This document shows, piece by piece, positions 52,501 to 61,863 of a stretch of DNA of 64,000 bases. The DNA lies in contig DASZUU010000036.1 in assembly GCA_035547425.1 (NCBI GenBank), positions 1-64,000 on the forward strand, read 5' to 3'. The translations under genes were made by a program, and so were the position numbers. The DNA is from Alloacidobacterium sp035547425 (GTDB lineage: Bacteria; Acidobacteriota; Terriglobia; Terriglobales; Acidobacteriaceae). The notes under the pieces were generated by a model. The model was not told the DNA's origin. It did no database searches and saw only the letters and a list, made by a program, of their open reading frames with translations. Each line of letters opens with the position of its first letter. Positions within the stretch are counted from its first letter, which is position 1.

Positions 52501-53049
52501 TTACTCCGGATAATCGGGAGGCATGAGGCAAATATCAGGCAAGTTGCGGAAGCGTTCGGCATAATCCATGCCGTAGCCCAGAACAAATTGATTGGGAATT
52601 TTAAAACCTACATAATCGGCTTCAATCTTTACCAGTCTTCGCGAAGGTTTGTCGAGCAGGGTGGCAATGCGGAGAGAACGGGGATTGTGCTGTTGGAAGA
52701 GTTTTTGCAGAAATTCAAGCGTGAGTCCGGTATCGAGAATATCTTCCACAACGATGACGTGTTTGCCTTCGATCGGCTGGTCGATATCTTTGATGAGCTT
52801 CACGGCGCCGCTGGTTTTCTGGCCCTTGCCGTAACTGGAGACGGCAACGAAGTCGAAGGTGCAATCGATGCTGATGTTGCGCGCCAGATCAGCGAGAAAA
52901 ATGGCCGCGCCCTTCAATACGCCGAGCAGGACGATGCTCTGGCCGGCATAGTCGCGGTCGATCTGCTTGCCCAATTCGGCGACACGGTCGGCGATTTGCC
53001 GACGGCTGAAAAGTACTTTCAGGGAAGGACTGACAATGGATGTGCTCAT
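52501..53049 (-). CDS. hpt: Hypoxanthine phosphoribosyltransferase
   Basis: A 182-residue PRTase of purine salvage. The PRPP-binding motif is VIVVEDILDTGLTL, with flexible loop FVAVSSYGKGQKTSG and base-binding KPSRRLVKIEADYVGFKIPN. It converts hypoxanthine or guanine to the nucleotide. It shares a divergent 80-base region with lgt and is followed by deoC. Confidence 0.95.
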   Translation of the reverse strand: MSTSIVSPSLKVLFSRRQIADRVAELGKQIDRDYAGQSIVLLGVLKGAAIFLADLARNISIDCTFDFVAVSSYGKGQKTSGAVKLIKDIDQPIEGKHVIVVEDILDTGLTLEFLQKLFQQHNPRSLRIATLLDKPSRRLVKIEADYVGFKIPNQFVLGYGMDYAERFRNLPDICLMPPDYPE

Positions 53050-53129
53050 CAGCTATAGGATACCTTTAAAATTGCCGCTCGCTTCATGGGAACTTCCATA
53101 GGCTCTATACTCAAAAAGGTAAGCTGTTC

Positions 53130-53918
53130 ATGTATCCCTTTATTCATATTGGCCGTTTTTCCGTCGGTACGTTCGGCATCATGTTGTGGCTGGCGGCTGT
53201 TTGCGCCTGTTGGGTTCTTTATCGCAATTTCCGTCGCTGGGCTGTAGAGGCCGATGCTATTGGGATCGTCGCGATTGCTACGGTTGCCGGGGTGGCAGGG
53301 GCCAAGCTGTGGCATGTGCTTGAAACTCCCCAACTGCTCATGCAGGACCCAGCCGGAATCCTGCTCGATCGCGCCGGTTTCGCGTGGTTCGGCGGGCTGA
53401 TTGCGGGTATTCTGGCGCTGCTGTGGCAGAGCAAGGGCGCGAGGCTGACCAAGCTCGGAATGCTCGACCTGGCTGCTCCCGCCGCGGCGGTAGGGTATGG
53501 CGTGGGACGACTGGGCTGCCTGACATCGGGCGATGGCGATTATGGTATTCCTACGAACCTGCCATGGGGGATGAGCTTTCCGAATGGGCTTGTACCCACG
53601 ACGCAGAGGGTTCATCCGACACCGATTTATGAGCTGATTGCCGCGCTCATCATTGCGTGGATCTTGTGGCGCAGGAGCAGCCCGCGGGCGAAGCGCGCGG
53701 CGGGGGAAATTACCGGGGAATACCTGGTGTTGAGCGGCATTGCCCGTTTCCTGGTGGAGTTTATCCGGATCAATCCAAAAATTTACTGGGGCATGAGCAA
53801 TGCGCAGATGGCCAGCCTGGGATCTATTGTGGCGGGTATCGCGCTGATGGCATGGGCGCGACGTTCGGGCCGCGCCGTAGTATTGCCGCCTGCTGCCGAG
53901 CCGGTTGCTTCCAAGTAG
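53130..53918 (+). CDS. lgt: Prolipoprotein diacylglyceryl transferase-like protein
   Basis: A 262-residue membrane protein with seven probable helices, starting MYPFIHIGRFSVGTFGIMLW. The Lgt core reads GYGVGRLGCLTSGDGDYGIPT and the C-terminal ARFLVEFIRIN retains Arg and Glu. It attaches diacylglycerol from phosphatidylglycerol to the lipobox Cys. Compared with E. coli Lgt (RIGNFINGE), the Asn is Cys and the Glu is Asp, and the usual HGG of the loop is WFGG. This variant form occurs widely in several phyla, so a lipoprotein role is plausible but the variant deserves caution. Lipoproteins are encoded in the window. Confidence 0.82.
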   Translation: MYPFIHIGRFSVGTFGIMLWLAAVCACWVLYRNFRRWAVEADAIGIVAIATVAGVAGAKLWHVLETPQLLMQDPAGILLDRAGFAWFGGLIAGILALLWQSKGARLTKLGMLDLAAPAAAVGYGVGRLGCLTSGDGDYGIPTNLPWGMSFPNGLVPTTQRVHPTPIYELIAALIIAWILWRRSSPRAKRAAGEITGEYLVLSGIARFLVEFIRINPKIYWGMSNAQMASLGSIVAGIALMAWARRSGRAVVLPPAAEPVASK

Positions 53919-53926
53919 ACTTATAA

Positions 53927-53955
53927 CAGCCCACACCACGAAATGATGTGGGCTG
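53927..53955 (+). terminator. Hairpin terminator between convergent lgt and MscS genes
   Basis: CAGCCCACA and TGTGGGCTG form a nine-pair stem around an 11-base loop; the sequence after is CTCTA, so the U-tract is poor. It lies nine bases after the lgt stop and three before the MscS stop. Confidence 0.6.
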
Positions 53956-53957
53956 CT

Positions 53958-55889
53958 CTATCCGCGAATTGCGGCGCGAATCTTTGGCAGCCCCACGACG
54001 GAAGCCTTCAGCTTTTCATCCTTTGTAATTAATTCGATGAGCTTGCGCGTAACCTCATCGTCGGCTTCGGCGTTGTGGCGCAGGCTCACCGGGTAGCGAA
54101 CGACTGCCTCAAGGCCGGTGTCGGTGAGCTGCAGCAGCGTTTTGGGAACGAGAGGCGTAAAGGAAACCTCGAATCTCTGTTCGATGCTGCGTTGCTGACG
54201 CTCCAGGATTGATTTGTATTTTTCATATACATCCGCGATCACCTGCATCAGGCTTTGCTCAACAAGCTGATGGTCGGCGGTGGGGCTGAGCATGATGGCG
54301 ATTTCGTGCCACGCATAGCCGGTTCCGGGAAGCTGACGGAACATGGGCGACGTTGCCTGGAAGAGCACCGCATTGGAGAATGCGACGATACGCCCGGTTG
54401 GCTGGAGATCGATGCCCGTGCCTGCCAACTCCATGAGGTAAAAGCGCACGATGCCCACTTCGACTACGTCGCCGGTTACACCTGCTATGGAGATGCGGTC
54501 GCCGGTGCGGAGCCCGTACTTTCCGATAAGAAAGAAGTATGCAGCTACGGAGAGAAGAATAGTTTGCAGGCCGACGGCCAGGCCGGCGGTGATGAATCCG
54601 GCAAACGTGGCCAGAGCGCTGAATTCGCTGACAAAGCCAAAGATAAAGACCAGGCCCATCAGGAAGCCCATGACAAATCGCCGCACGATCAGGAGCTGGC
54701 GCCGTCTCCGCATATCGGTGACATATTTGAAGCTCATCCTCTTCCAGAGGTCAGAGACGAGGAAGAGGAGGCCGAGCAGCCCGAGGATGATGAGGACGCG
54801 AATGAATACGCTCCAGAAAACAGAGCTGGATTCGCGCTCGATGGATGCTCGCCATTCAGTGAGATTGGCTTCGGCTTCGTTGAGCGTGTTGGCCTCCTGG
54901 CTGAGGGGGATTTCGACGACTGCAATCTGATTGAAACTGTTTGCAAGCGTGTCGAAGTCCTGCTTTGTCGGCGGTGTTTGCCCCGGCTGGAGATTGTCGG
55001 CGCGCGCGGATAAATCGCGTCCCTGTTGAAGCGTGGCCTTCATTTGCGCGCGCAGGGGAGTGCGAATTTTATTTACCAGGTCTTCCAGCTGATTTGTGGC
55101 TGCCAGAAGGTTCGTGATCTGGCGGCGGCTCATCGCCTGCTCGTAAAGCCGGTGAAGCTGACTGAAAAGTCCGGAGGAAGTGCTGACGGATTTGGCGGGC
55201 GAAATTGCAGGCTCCTGCCCCTTGGCGTCGAATATTTCCGGGATAGAGCTTTTCAGCTGTGCGATGCTTGCCTGGAATGTGTTGGTATCGCTTTGGTCTT
55301 TCTGATCCTTTTGGTCCTTGGGGCTTTTCTTCTGTGCTTTCTGATTTTCTGCCGTGGTGAGCTGGGTGAGCGAGCTAACCATGGCGTTTCCGAGATCCAG
55401 TTCTCCCTGCAGCCTGTCTCGCTGATCTGTCAGGGCTGCCACCTGGCGCTTCGGCGCAGAGTTGATCTTTGCGTTGAGCTGATCGATCTGGGCCTGCAAC
55501 TGCTTGTTGTGGTTCGTTGTGTCCCCAAGCAACTTCACCAGATTCTGATGCGATGATGAGGTCGATGGACTTGTGTCCTGCGGAAGCAGCGGGCCGGCGC
55601 TCTCCGCTGATTGAAACGCCTTATTGACGACCTCAATGGCGATCCGGCTGGCGTTTGCCTGATAGATTGCGTCGGACGGCAGCCCTACCGGCTGAATCTG
55701 TGTTCGCGTATTGCGGTACCACGTAATCACAGTATTCAGGTGATGCAGGATCTGCTTTTCGTCCAGCTGTGTTGTGTCTGCTTTTTCGTCCTGGGCATGG
55801 CTTGTCGCCAGGCTCAAAGGAAATAGAAAAAACATCGACAAAAGCACGCACTTGCAGGCATGGAGAGTAAGGGGAGATCTATGTCGCAT
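53958..55889 (-). CDS. MscS-family channel with long periplasmic coiled-coil domain
   Basis: A 643-residue protein. It has a signal peptide (KCVLLSMFFLFPLSLATSHA), then a Gln/Lys-rich predicted coiled-coil domain from about residue 45 to 350 (for example LQAQIDQLNAKINSAPKRQV), then membrane helices (VFIRVLIILGLLGLLFLVSD). The MscS pore helix is LATFAGFITAGLAVGLQTILL, and the beta domain begins GLRTGDRISIAGVTGDVVEV. The layout resembles MscK/YbdG-type channels with large periplasmic parts. ATG 55889 gives the proper signal peptide; a further 59 in-frame codons upstream are unlikely. Confidence 0.88.
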   Translation of the reverse strand: MRHRSPLTLHACKCVLLSMFFLFPLSLATSHAQDEKADTTQLDEKQILHHLNTVITWYRNTRTQIQPVGLPSDAIYQANASRIAIEVVNKAFQSAESAGPLLPQDTSPSTSSSHQNLVKLLGDTTNHNKQLQAQIDQLNAKINSAPKRQVAALTDQRDRLQGELDLGNAMVSSLTQLTTAENQKAQKKSPKDQKDQKDQSDTNTFQASIAQLKSSIPEIFDAKGQEPAISPAKSVSTSSGLFSQLHRLYEQAMSRRQITNLLAATNQLEDLVNKIRTPLRAQMKATLQQGRDLSARADNLQPGQTPPTKQDFDTLANSFNQIAVVEIPLSQEANTLNEAEANLTEWRASIERESSSVFWSVFIRVLIILGLLGLLFLVSDLWKRMSFKYVTDMRRRRQLLIVRRFVMGFLMGLVFIFGFVSEFSALATFAGFITAGLAVGLQTILLSVAAYFFLIGKYGLRTGDRISIAGVTGDVVEVGIVRFYLMELAGTGIDLQPTGRIVAFSNAVLFQATSPMFRQLPGTGYAWHEIAIMLSPTADHQLVEQSLMQVIADVYEKYKSILERQQRSIEQRFEVSFTPLVPKTLLQLTDTGLEAVVRYPVSLRHNAEADDEVTRKLIELITKDEKLKASVVGLPKIRAAIRG

Positions 55890-55980
55890 CAATTTCCATT
55901 CTAGGCGCAACTGATTTTCTGCGAAAAGCGGACTGCCTTTTCTTTGAGAGATGCTTCTTAGTTCCGTAACAAGGAGAACG

Positions 55981-56541
55981 ATGAAAGGTACGATGCGTAC
56001 GAAGAGTTTGGCGATTCTGACAGGGGCAGCCCTGCTTGCGACCGGGTGCTCATCCAAAGCAACCAAGCCTACGAATGAAAATTTTATGAAAGGCTTAAAT
56101 GCTTATTATGCAAACCGGAGCGATTGCCTTTTCCCCAACGCACTGAGTTTTCCTTATGAGGTAAGCCCGGGGCCGCATGCCAAAGCAGATAAGCAGCGTA
56201 TGGATGCGCTGACCGATGCAGGCTTGTTGAAGCACTCGAATGACTTGAACGCTTCGATCAATTTTTATGCCTTAACACCGGCGGGAGAGCGCGCGGGCGG
56301 ACGATTCTGCTACGGGCATCGCGAGGTGACGAGCATCGATAGCTTTACTCCGCCGGAGAAGGTGAACGGCATGTTGCAGACGCACGTTACCTATCACTAC
56401 AAGATGATGGAAGTTCCGGTGTGGGCGAGAACCGACCAGATGCTGAAAGCTTTTCCCGACATGGCGAATGCGCTTTCAGGAAATGCTACGGGTGAAAACA
56501 CGCTGGCCAATGCCGGCGTGGGTTGGCAGGTGCCGGACTAA
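55981..56541 (+). CDS. Lipoprotein of unknown function
   Basis: A 186-residue protein with AAGGAG before the ATG. The signal peptide ends in a good lipobox (ALLATGC), with Ser at +2, consistent with outer-membrane sorting. The mature part has FMKGLNAYYANRSDCLFPNA near the N-terminus and VWARTDQMLKAFPDMANALS near the C-terminus; two Cys are present (NRSDCLF, GRFCYGH). I do not recognise the family. The stop overlaps the convergent FetB-like stop by four bases. Confidence 0.8.
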   Translation: MKGTMRTKSLAILTGAALLATGCSSKATKPTNENFMKGLNAYYANRSDCLFPNALSFPYEVSPGPHAKADKQRMDALTDAGLLKHSNDLNASINFYALTPAGERAGGRFCYGHREVTSIDSFTPPEKVNGMLQTHVTYHYKMMEVPVWARTDQMLKAFPDMANALSGNATGENTLANAGVGWQVPD

Positions 56542-57323
56542 GCCGGACGCAGCAACAGCTGATCGTATCGGGAAAACAGCCGCCGCATGACAAGATGGCT
56601 GGATACAAAGCAGGTGAGCACCGCGGCTGAGAAGATGGTTGTAAGCACAACGAACTGGTATAAGGCGGCGAAGAGCGGCGACGCGCCCGACAACACCATG
56701 CCCGCCATAATGCCGGGAATCCAGACAATTCCAAGCGAGCGAATGTTGTCGATCGAGGGAATCAGCGAGGCTCGAAGAGAGGCTTGAATGTAAGGTAGAA
56801 GGGCTGCTTCGGTCGAAGCTCCGAGGGCCAGTGCGGATTCAATTTCCCCGACGTGCGATGTGACTTCGCCATGAAGGCGGTCAAGAAATAATGATAGCGT
56901 GTTCATGGTATTTGCAATCACCATGCTGCCAACCGGTACGAGCATCGTGATCTTCAGTGGAATCACTCCAGACACAATCATGATTGCCAGCACGATTCCG
57001 GCTCCCGCGCATATAGAGGCCAATGCTAATGCAAATGCGCGAGGAATTCGCCTGGCGCGCTTGCGAACGATGCCGGCGGCGGCAAGCATCATGGCGGTGA
57101 GCACGATCAGCGATGTCCACTGCGGGCCGTGGAGCATGAAAGCCAGCACGGCGCCGACGGCTACAATCTGCAGAATGCCGCGAAGCTCTGCCAGGGGCAG
57201 TTCCCGCAGCAGTCCGGGGGCACGTTTGCGCGCCACCAGCATTGCCGTAAGCGCGAGCAGAGCGGCTACGGCGCTTTCGGCAAGGCCAAGAGCCAATTGC
57301 GAATGGAAAAAATAGTTAAGCAC
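56538..57323 (-). CDS. fetB: FetB/YbbM (UPF0014) ABC transporter permease
   Basis: A 261-residue integral membrane protein of the UPF0014 family with about seven helices. The conserved PVGSMVIANTMNTLSLFLDR and ALALGASTEAALLPYIQASL segments identify it, followed by WIPGIMAGMVLSGASPLFAA. E. coli FetAB exports iron and supports resistance to oxidative stress; metal export is the inferred role. Its start overlaps the ATPase gene by eight bases. Confidence 0.9.
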   Translation of the reverse strand: MLNYFFHSQLALGLAESAVAALLALTAMLVARKRAPGLLRELPLAELRGILQIVAVGAVLAFMLHGPQWTSLIVLTAMMLAAAGIVRKRARRIPRAFALALASICAGAGIVLAIMIVSGVIPLKITMLVPVGSMVIANTMNTLSLFLDRLHGEVTSHVGEIESALALGASTEAALLPYIQASLRASLIPSIDNIRSLGIVWIPGIMAGMVLSGASPLFAALYQFVVLTTIFSAAVLTCFVSSHLVMRRLFSRYDQLLLRPA

Positions 57324-57993
57324 GCAATATCTCCTTGGCTGGCCCGTATGCGGCGACCCGGCCGGATGCTAACACGAGAATTTTGTCCGCCATTGCGCGG
57401 GCCTGCTCGATGCTGTGCGTCACCCATACGCAGGTAAGGTGCCGCCGGCGGATGAGCGATTCCAATAAAGCCTCGACGCCCTGGCGCGATGTTTCGTCGA
57501 GTGCCGATGTGGGCTCATCCAGGAGGAGAACGTCAGGGTTGTTGGCCAGTGCGCGGGTGATGGCAACCCTTTGAGCTTCGCCTCCCGACAGCGTGAGAGC
57601 ATTGCGCGAAGCATATCCTGCAAGACCGACCTGAGTGAGCAATGATTCCAGCTCATCGTTGGAAATGTTTTGTCCCCATTGCTTTGGGCCGAAAGCAATG
57701 TTTTCGGCAACAGTTCCGGGAAAGAGATAGGCGCGCTGCATGACCATTCCGATCCTGCGGCGAAGCTCTCGCGGTGAGAATGTGTGCGTGTCTACGCCCT
57801 GCAATTGCACCGTGCCGCTGGTTGGCTCGTCCAGTCGATTCAATAAACGAAGCAAGGTGCTTTTGCCTGAGCCGCTCGGCCCGATCACGCCGAGCACCTC
57901 GCCCTGCTCCAGGGCAAAGCTAACATTCTCTAAGAGTGAGCGGGAGTCGGGCGGAGGAAGCGTGCGTCCCAGTTGCGAACAGGTGAGCATCAT
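57316..57993 (-). CDS. fetA: FetA/YbbL-type ABC transporter ATPase
   Basis: A 225-residue ABC ATPase with Walker A GPSGSGKST, signature LSGGEAQRVAITRAL, Walker B VLLLDEPTSALD and an H-loop His in CVWVTHSIEQA. Its gene overlaps that of the UPF0014 permease, the FetAB arrangement. ATG 57993 is chosen; the in-frame extension to 58059 runs back into the terminator of the next gene. No metal-sensing regulator gene is adjacent. Confidence 0.9.
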   Translation of the reverse strand: MMLTCSQLGRTLPPPDSRSLLENVSFALEQGEVLGVIGPSGSGKSTLLRLLNRLDEPTSGTVQLQGVDTHTFSPRELRRRIGMVMQRAYLFPGTVAENIAFGPKQWGQNISNDELESLLTQVGLAGYASRNALTLSGGEAQRVAITRALANNPDVLLLDEPTSALDETSRQGVEALLESLIRRRHLTCVWVTHSIEQARAMADKILVLASGRVAAYGPAKEILRA

Positions 57994-58013
57994 CTTGTCG
58001 TGAGTATACCGGC

Positions 58014-58044
58014 AAAAAAAAAAGGTGCCGTCAACAACGGCACC
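58014..58044 (-). terminator. Rho-independent terminator after the TonB-dependent receptor
   Basis: On the - strand GGTGCCG and CGGCACC form a stem with a seven-base loop followed by ten T, 29 bases after the receptor stop. The stem and T-run are strong. Confidence 0.9.
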
Positions 58045-58072
58045 CGGGAGGCAAGTCAATCAAAGTGAAGGG

Positions 58073-61000
58073 CTAGAACAGGACCTTAAGCGAAAGCTGA
58101 AGCTGACGCGGGAAGTTCTGCTGGGTTGAGCCAATCGTGCCATAGCCTGACCAGGCTCCGGGCTGATTTGGATCTGCCACGCTGGTGTTGCGAGACAAAG
58201 CCACATTCGGGCTGCCTGTGTTGGGGCCGCCGAAGATCGGCGTGTTCGTAACATTGAAAGCATCGGCTTCGAATTGCAGATTGAGACCCTCGCGAATCTG
58301 GAACCTTTTCTGCAGATTGAGCTGTGTTTGCTGGGCCCAGGGATTCCGGATGACCGTAGTCCTGGGTAATTGCGTTACAGCCGTGTACTCGGGGAAGGTG
58401 GTCCAGCACGAGGGGTTGGAGTTGTTGAGATAGCTGCTCCAGCTCTTGTGACTGGGTTGAATGTTGTAGTTGCCGCAATTGTAGATGTTTCCATTGGGAT
58501 AGCCGACAGGCGTGCCGCCATCGTTCTGGAATATCCATCCAAACTGCCAATCGCTGATAGCCTCGCTCAGGAAGCCATGCACATTGGCGGCGAAGGCCGC
58601 GCCTCTGCCGAAGGGAAGTCCATAAAGACCACTGAATGCGAGGTCCCACGGACGGTCGTTGCCATCGATGGCATAGTACGGCTTAGGATCCACAAGGCCG
58701 GCGCCGCTGTTATTCAGATAGCCGGTAGCGTCCATCAGCTTGGACCATGTGAAAGATGTGAGGAAGCTCAGGCCTTTGGATAAAAGTCCTGTGCCGTTAA
58801 AGCGCTTGTCAAGTTTCGCAATCATCGAGTTGTAATTGCTGAAGCCGTCGGCGTGGGTGTAGATGTACAAATTGCCGTCGTATTGCGGATAGGGAACCAT
58901 CAGGTATTTTGCCTGGATGGTGGGGTTCTGTCCCATGGCAACATTGCCGGGAAGCACGCCATAGAACGGATTGGTGACCTGCTGATCGAGGTATCCGGGA
59001 TCGGCATGCCCTTTGGCGAAGTCCGCTGCGCTCAAGCCGTTGTACTGCCTCGAAGTGCGGAGATCGTTGGTGTGGACGCCGAGGAATGCAACTTCAGCGG
59101 TGGTCTGCCAGGGCAGCTGTGCTTGAATTCCCAAAGTGTATTGCTGCACGTAAGGAATTTTGCGATCACGCAGGTCGATACCGAATCCCTGGCCAACGAG
59201 TGTTTCCAGTCCCTGCGAATTTCCCGGAGGCGCAGCAGCACCGCTGGGGAAAGGATTGCCGTTCTGGAAGTCGGTGGATGGATGTAGCCCACCATCGGGC
59301 GAGGAGTTGTAGGGGGTGCTTTGATCCCATGCGGATGCGCCGCCCAACTCGATACCAAGAGCCTTGCCCAAGGTATATCCGCCGCGAAGAACCATGTATC
59401 GATTCATCGCGTACGAGAAGCCGAATTTGGGCTGGAACATTCCCCAGGTGTTTTCGTAAGCAGATAATTTATCGCTGGCAAACTGCACGCCGCCGAGAAT
59501 GGGATTCACCATGGTGGCTCCATTGGGCAGAGTGTTGTTTGTCGGATAAGTGATCTGGTTCGTGATCGGATTCACGCAGGTGAGGCACAAACCTGCGAGC
59601 AGGTGGTTATGGCGCTCCACCGGAGATGTTTCTGTATCCCAGCGAACACCCATGTTGAAAGTGAGATTTTTCTTGGCGCGCCAATCGTCCTGAATATAGG
59701 CGGCATAGAATTTATAGGATTCGTAGGGAGGCTCTTTCCACTCTACGCTGCCGCCGCTGGGATAGCCGAGCAGCAAACTGGCTACGACAGAACCGTCGTT
59801 GTTGCCTTTGAAAGGATTCTGTTGCGTAAAGCCGGTACTGAATGAGAAGTTGCCATTCGGCTGTCCGGCTCCTCCAGTGACGTCATGCATGAGCATGAAG
59901 TCGAAGCCGTAGTGGAGATTGTGATCTCCGATGGTTTGCGTCAGTGAAGGCGTGACATCGTAGGTTTCGTAAATACTCGGATTGGCCTGATTGCCGATGA
60001 TGCTTGGCAGGTTATCGCCGAGGTTCATCTCCGGCGCGTAGTCATGACTCGTGGTCGGAATCTGCGGCATTGTGATACCTAAGTCACCGGCGCTTAATTT
60101 GTTTTCGCCTGCGGCGATGGAACCGTCGGGATCGAGGTTGTACATGCGGTTGAAGGAAACGCGGATGTCTCCTACAAGCTTGGGGCTGAAGACGTGGGTG
60201 AGATCGAGCACCTGGGTAATGCTCGAGCGATAATTATTGATATCGCCGCGAATCGCCGGGCCCGTGAGACCGCTGGAATTGCGATTTTCATGGCCTGCCC
60301 ACCAGGCAAAGAGCCCATAGAGGCGCGTCGCGTCGGTAAAGTTGTAATCGACGCGCGCGATGGGCATGTTGTAACGGTATGGGTTGCTGCCGTTGTAGAC
60401 GTAGTTGTTGATGTATCCAGGCCGGTTTGGCGCAGGGAAGAGTTTTAAGATATTCAGGCCAATCGGGCTGATGCGGCTTGCCGGGATGATGTTATTGGCA
60501 AATTGAGCGCGCGTGTAAGTGCTGCAGCCATCGGGGCCTTGGACGGCGCACGTTGTGGTTAATGGATCATAAATTGCGGATCGGCTAATTGCCGCAAGAT
60601 AGTTGTTCAAGTTGACGTTGCCGGTGGAGTCCGGGAACTGATCTGCCGTGGGAACGGTAGTCACAACGCCGCCTGCCAGAACTTCTCTCCAGCCTTCATA
60701 GCTGAAGAAGAAATAGCCTTTGTTCCTTATGAAGGGACCGCCAATGGTTCCGCCAAACTGATGCTGGTTGTGGTATGGCTTCGGCGTATCGACCTGATTC
60801 AATTGATAAGTATTGGCATCGAGTACGGAATTGCGCCAATAGTCATAAAGAGTTCCGTGAAATTTCGGCGTGCCGCTTTTCACGATGATGTTGACTCCGC
60901 CGCCCCCGACACGTCCATACTGCGCGTCGAAGGTGATGGTCATGACTTTGAATTCCTGCACGGCATCGATGGTCGGGGAGATGTTCCATGTGCCCGCGCC

Positions 61001-61681
61001 GCCGCCGCCTTGTTGGGTAATCGGCGCGCCGTTCAGCATGAACTGGTTGTAGGTTCCAGGCTGACCACTGATGGAGTATGCATTCGATTCATCCCATCCG
61101 CGCGTGCCGGAATAACCGCTGGCTCCGAATTGGGTTTGCGTGAAACGCGCTCCCGGCGTGAGCGCCAGAAGCATGTATACCTGACGGCCATTCAGCGGAA
61201 GGTTTTGCACTTTTTCCGGGTCCATGACCGTGCCCACGGAGGCATCGGCCAGGTTCAACCCGACCTGGTTCGACTGAACCGAGACGGTTTCTGAAACAGA
61301 GCCGAGTTCGAGGGTGAAATTCAGGCTGATTTTGCTGGCAACGTCGATGATGACGTTCTGTTGAACGCTTTTCTTGAAGCCGGGAGCCTCGGCTGAAATC
61401 TCATAGGTTCCGGGCTGGACGAAGGGAATAATGTAATCGCCGTTATTCCCGGTTTTCACGCTGTATCGCTGTTGCGGGCCAACAGCGGTAATGATGGTTC
61501 CGGGAATAACAGCTGCTTTCGGGTCAGTCACGCGACCTGTGATGGTGCCGCGATATTCCTGTGCGAATAGGGAAAGTGGGTGAATGATCAGGAATACAAA
61601 ACAGAGCTGTAGCGAAGTCCTTAGTAGTTGTTTAATGGAAACGCTACCATGCCAGGGGGAAGTGCAGGTGTGGGATGACAT
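58073..61681 (-). CDS. Oar/SusC-like TonB-dependent receptor with carboxypeptidase-regulatory domain
   Basis: A 1202-residue outer-membrane protein. After a signal peptide (LQLCFVFLIIHPLSLFA, residues about 25-41) an N-terminal Ig-like regulatory domain begins EYRGTITGRVTDPKAAVIPG. A plug-like region follows (LPLNGRQVYMLLALTPG, YSISGQPGTYNQFMLNGAPI), then a long beta-barrel ending in the Phe-terminated RQLQLSLKVLF. Such receptors import large sugars or other ligands in Acidobacteriota. No TonB box is obvious. Its promoter carries LacI-type operators, linking it to carbohydrate uptake. GAGG precedes the ATG. Confidence 0.93.
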   Translation of the reverse strand: MSSHTCTSPWHGSVSIKQLLRTSLQLCFVFLIIHPLSLFAQEYRGTITGRVTDPKAAVIPGTIITAVGPQQRYSVKTGNNGDYIIPFVQPGTYEISAEAPGFKKSVQQNVIIDVASKISLNFTLELGSVSETVSVQSNQVGLNLADASVGTVMDPEKVQNLPLNGRQVYMLLALTPGARFTQTQFGASGYSGTRGWDESNAYSISGQPGTYNQFMLNGAPITQQGGGGAGTWNISPTIDAVQEFKVMTITFDAQYGRVGGGGVNIIVKSGTPKFHGTLYDYWRNSVLDANTYQLNQVDTPKPYHNQHQFGGTIGGPFIRNKGYFFFSYEGWREVLAGGVVTTVPTADQFPDSTGNVNLNNYLAAISRSAIYDPLTTTCAVQGPDGCSTYTRAQFANNIIPASRISPIGLNILKLFPAPNRPGYINNYVYNGSNPYRYNMPIARVDYNFTDATRLYGLFAWWAGHENRNSSGLTGPAIRGDINNYRSSITQVLDLTHVFSPKLVGDIRVSFNRMYNLDPDGSIAAGENKLSAGDLGITMPQIPTTSHDYAPEMNLGDNLPSIIGNQANPSIYETYDVTPSLTQTIGDHNLHYGFDFMLMHDVTGGAGQPNGNFSFSTGFTQQNPFKGNNDGSVVASLLLGYPSGGSVEWKEPPYESYKFYAAYIQDDWRAKKNLTFNMGVRWDTETSPVERHNHLLAGLCLTCVNPITNQITYPTNNTLPNGATMVNPILGGVQFASDKLSAYENTWGMFQPKFGFSYAMNRYMVLRGGYTLGKALGIELGGASAWDQSTPYNSSPDGGLHPSTDFQNGNPFPSGAAAPPGNSQGLETLVGQGFGIDLRDRKIPYVQQYTLGIQAQLPWQTTAEVAFLGVHTNDLRTSRQYNGLSAADFAKGHADPGYLDQQVTNPFYGVLPGNVAMGQNPTIQAKYLMVPYPQYDGNLYIYTHADGFSNYNSMIAKLDKRFNGTGLLSKGLSFLTSFTWSKLMDATGYLNNSGAGLVDPKPYYAIDGNDRPWDLAFSGLYGLPFGRGAAFAANVHGFLSEAISDWQFGWIFQNDGGTPVGYPNGNIYNCGNYNIQPSHKSWSSYLNNSNPSCWTTFPEYTAVTQLPRTTVIRNPWAQQTQLNLQKRFQIREGLNLQFEADAFNVTNTPIFGGPNTGSPNVALSRNTSVADPNQPGAWSGYGTIGSTQQNFPRQLQLSLKVLF
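61636..61649. promoter_or_regulatory. LacI-type operator inside the 5' end of the receptor gene
   Basis: TGGAAACGCTACCA on the + strand (TGGTAGCGTTTCCA on the coding strand) lies at about codons 11-16 of the receptor gene. It shares the TGG-N3-CG-N3-CCA layout of the other sites and may act as an auxiliary operator for looping. Confidence 0.5.
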
Positions 61682-61731
61682 GTATCGGCCTCAACTTACA
61701 ACGAACAATGGGTTTTGTACTTCGGGCGCCA

Positions 61732-61760
61732 ATAGTAGCAAAACTTGGTAACGATTCCAA
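61732..61760 (-). promoter_or_regulatory. Receptor promoter with operator over the -35 box
   Basis: On the - strand TTGGAA (61755-61760) and TACTAT (61732-61737) are 17 bases apart, giving a start about 45 bases before the ATG. The operator TTGGTAACGATTCCAA (61745-61760, + strand) covers the -35 box completely, so LacI-type binding would repress the receptor. Confidence 0.7.
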
Positions 61761-61811
61761 ATATATCTTTTAAGTTGCTGATTTTATTAGGTAGAAAAGG
61801 CTGGAAGTCGG

Positions 61812-61825
61812 TGGTAGCGATTCCA
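61812..61825. promoter_or_regulatory. Upstream LacI-type operator
   Basis: TGGTAGCGATTCCA lies 66 bases upstream of the promoter operator start and matches it at 13 of 14 positions. Paired sites at this spacing fit cooperative binding or looping of a LacI-type tetramer or of two dimers. Confidence 0.6.
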
Positions 61826-61863
61826 ATTACGGCAATAAAATCGGTTCGAATTATCCCGGAATT

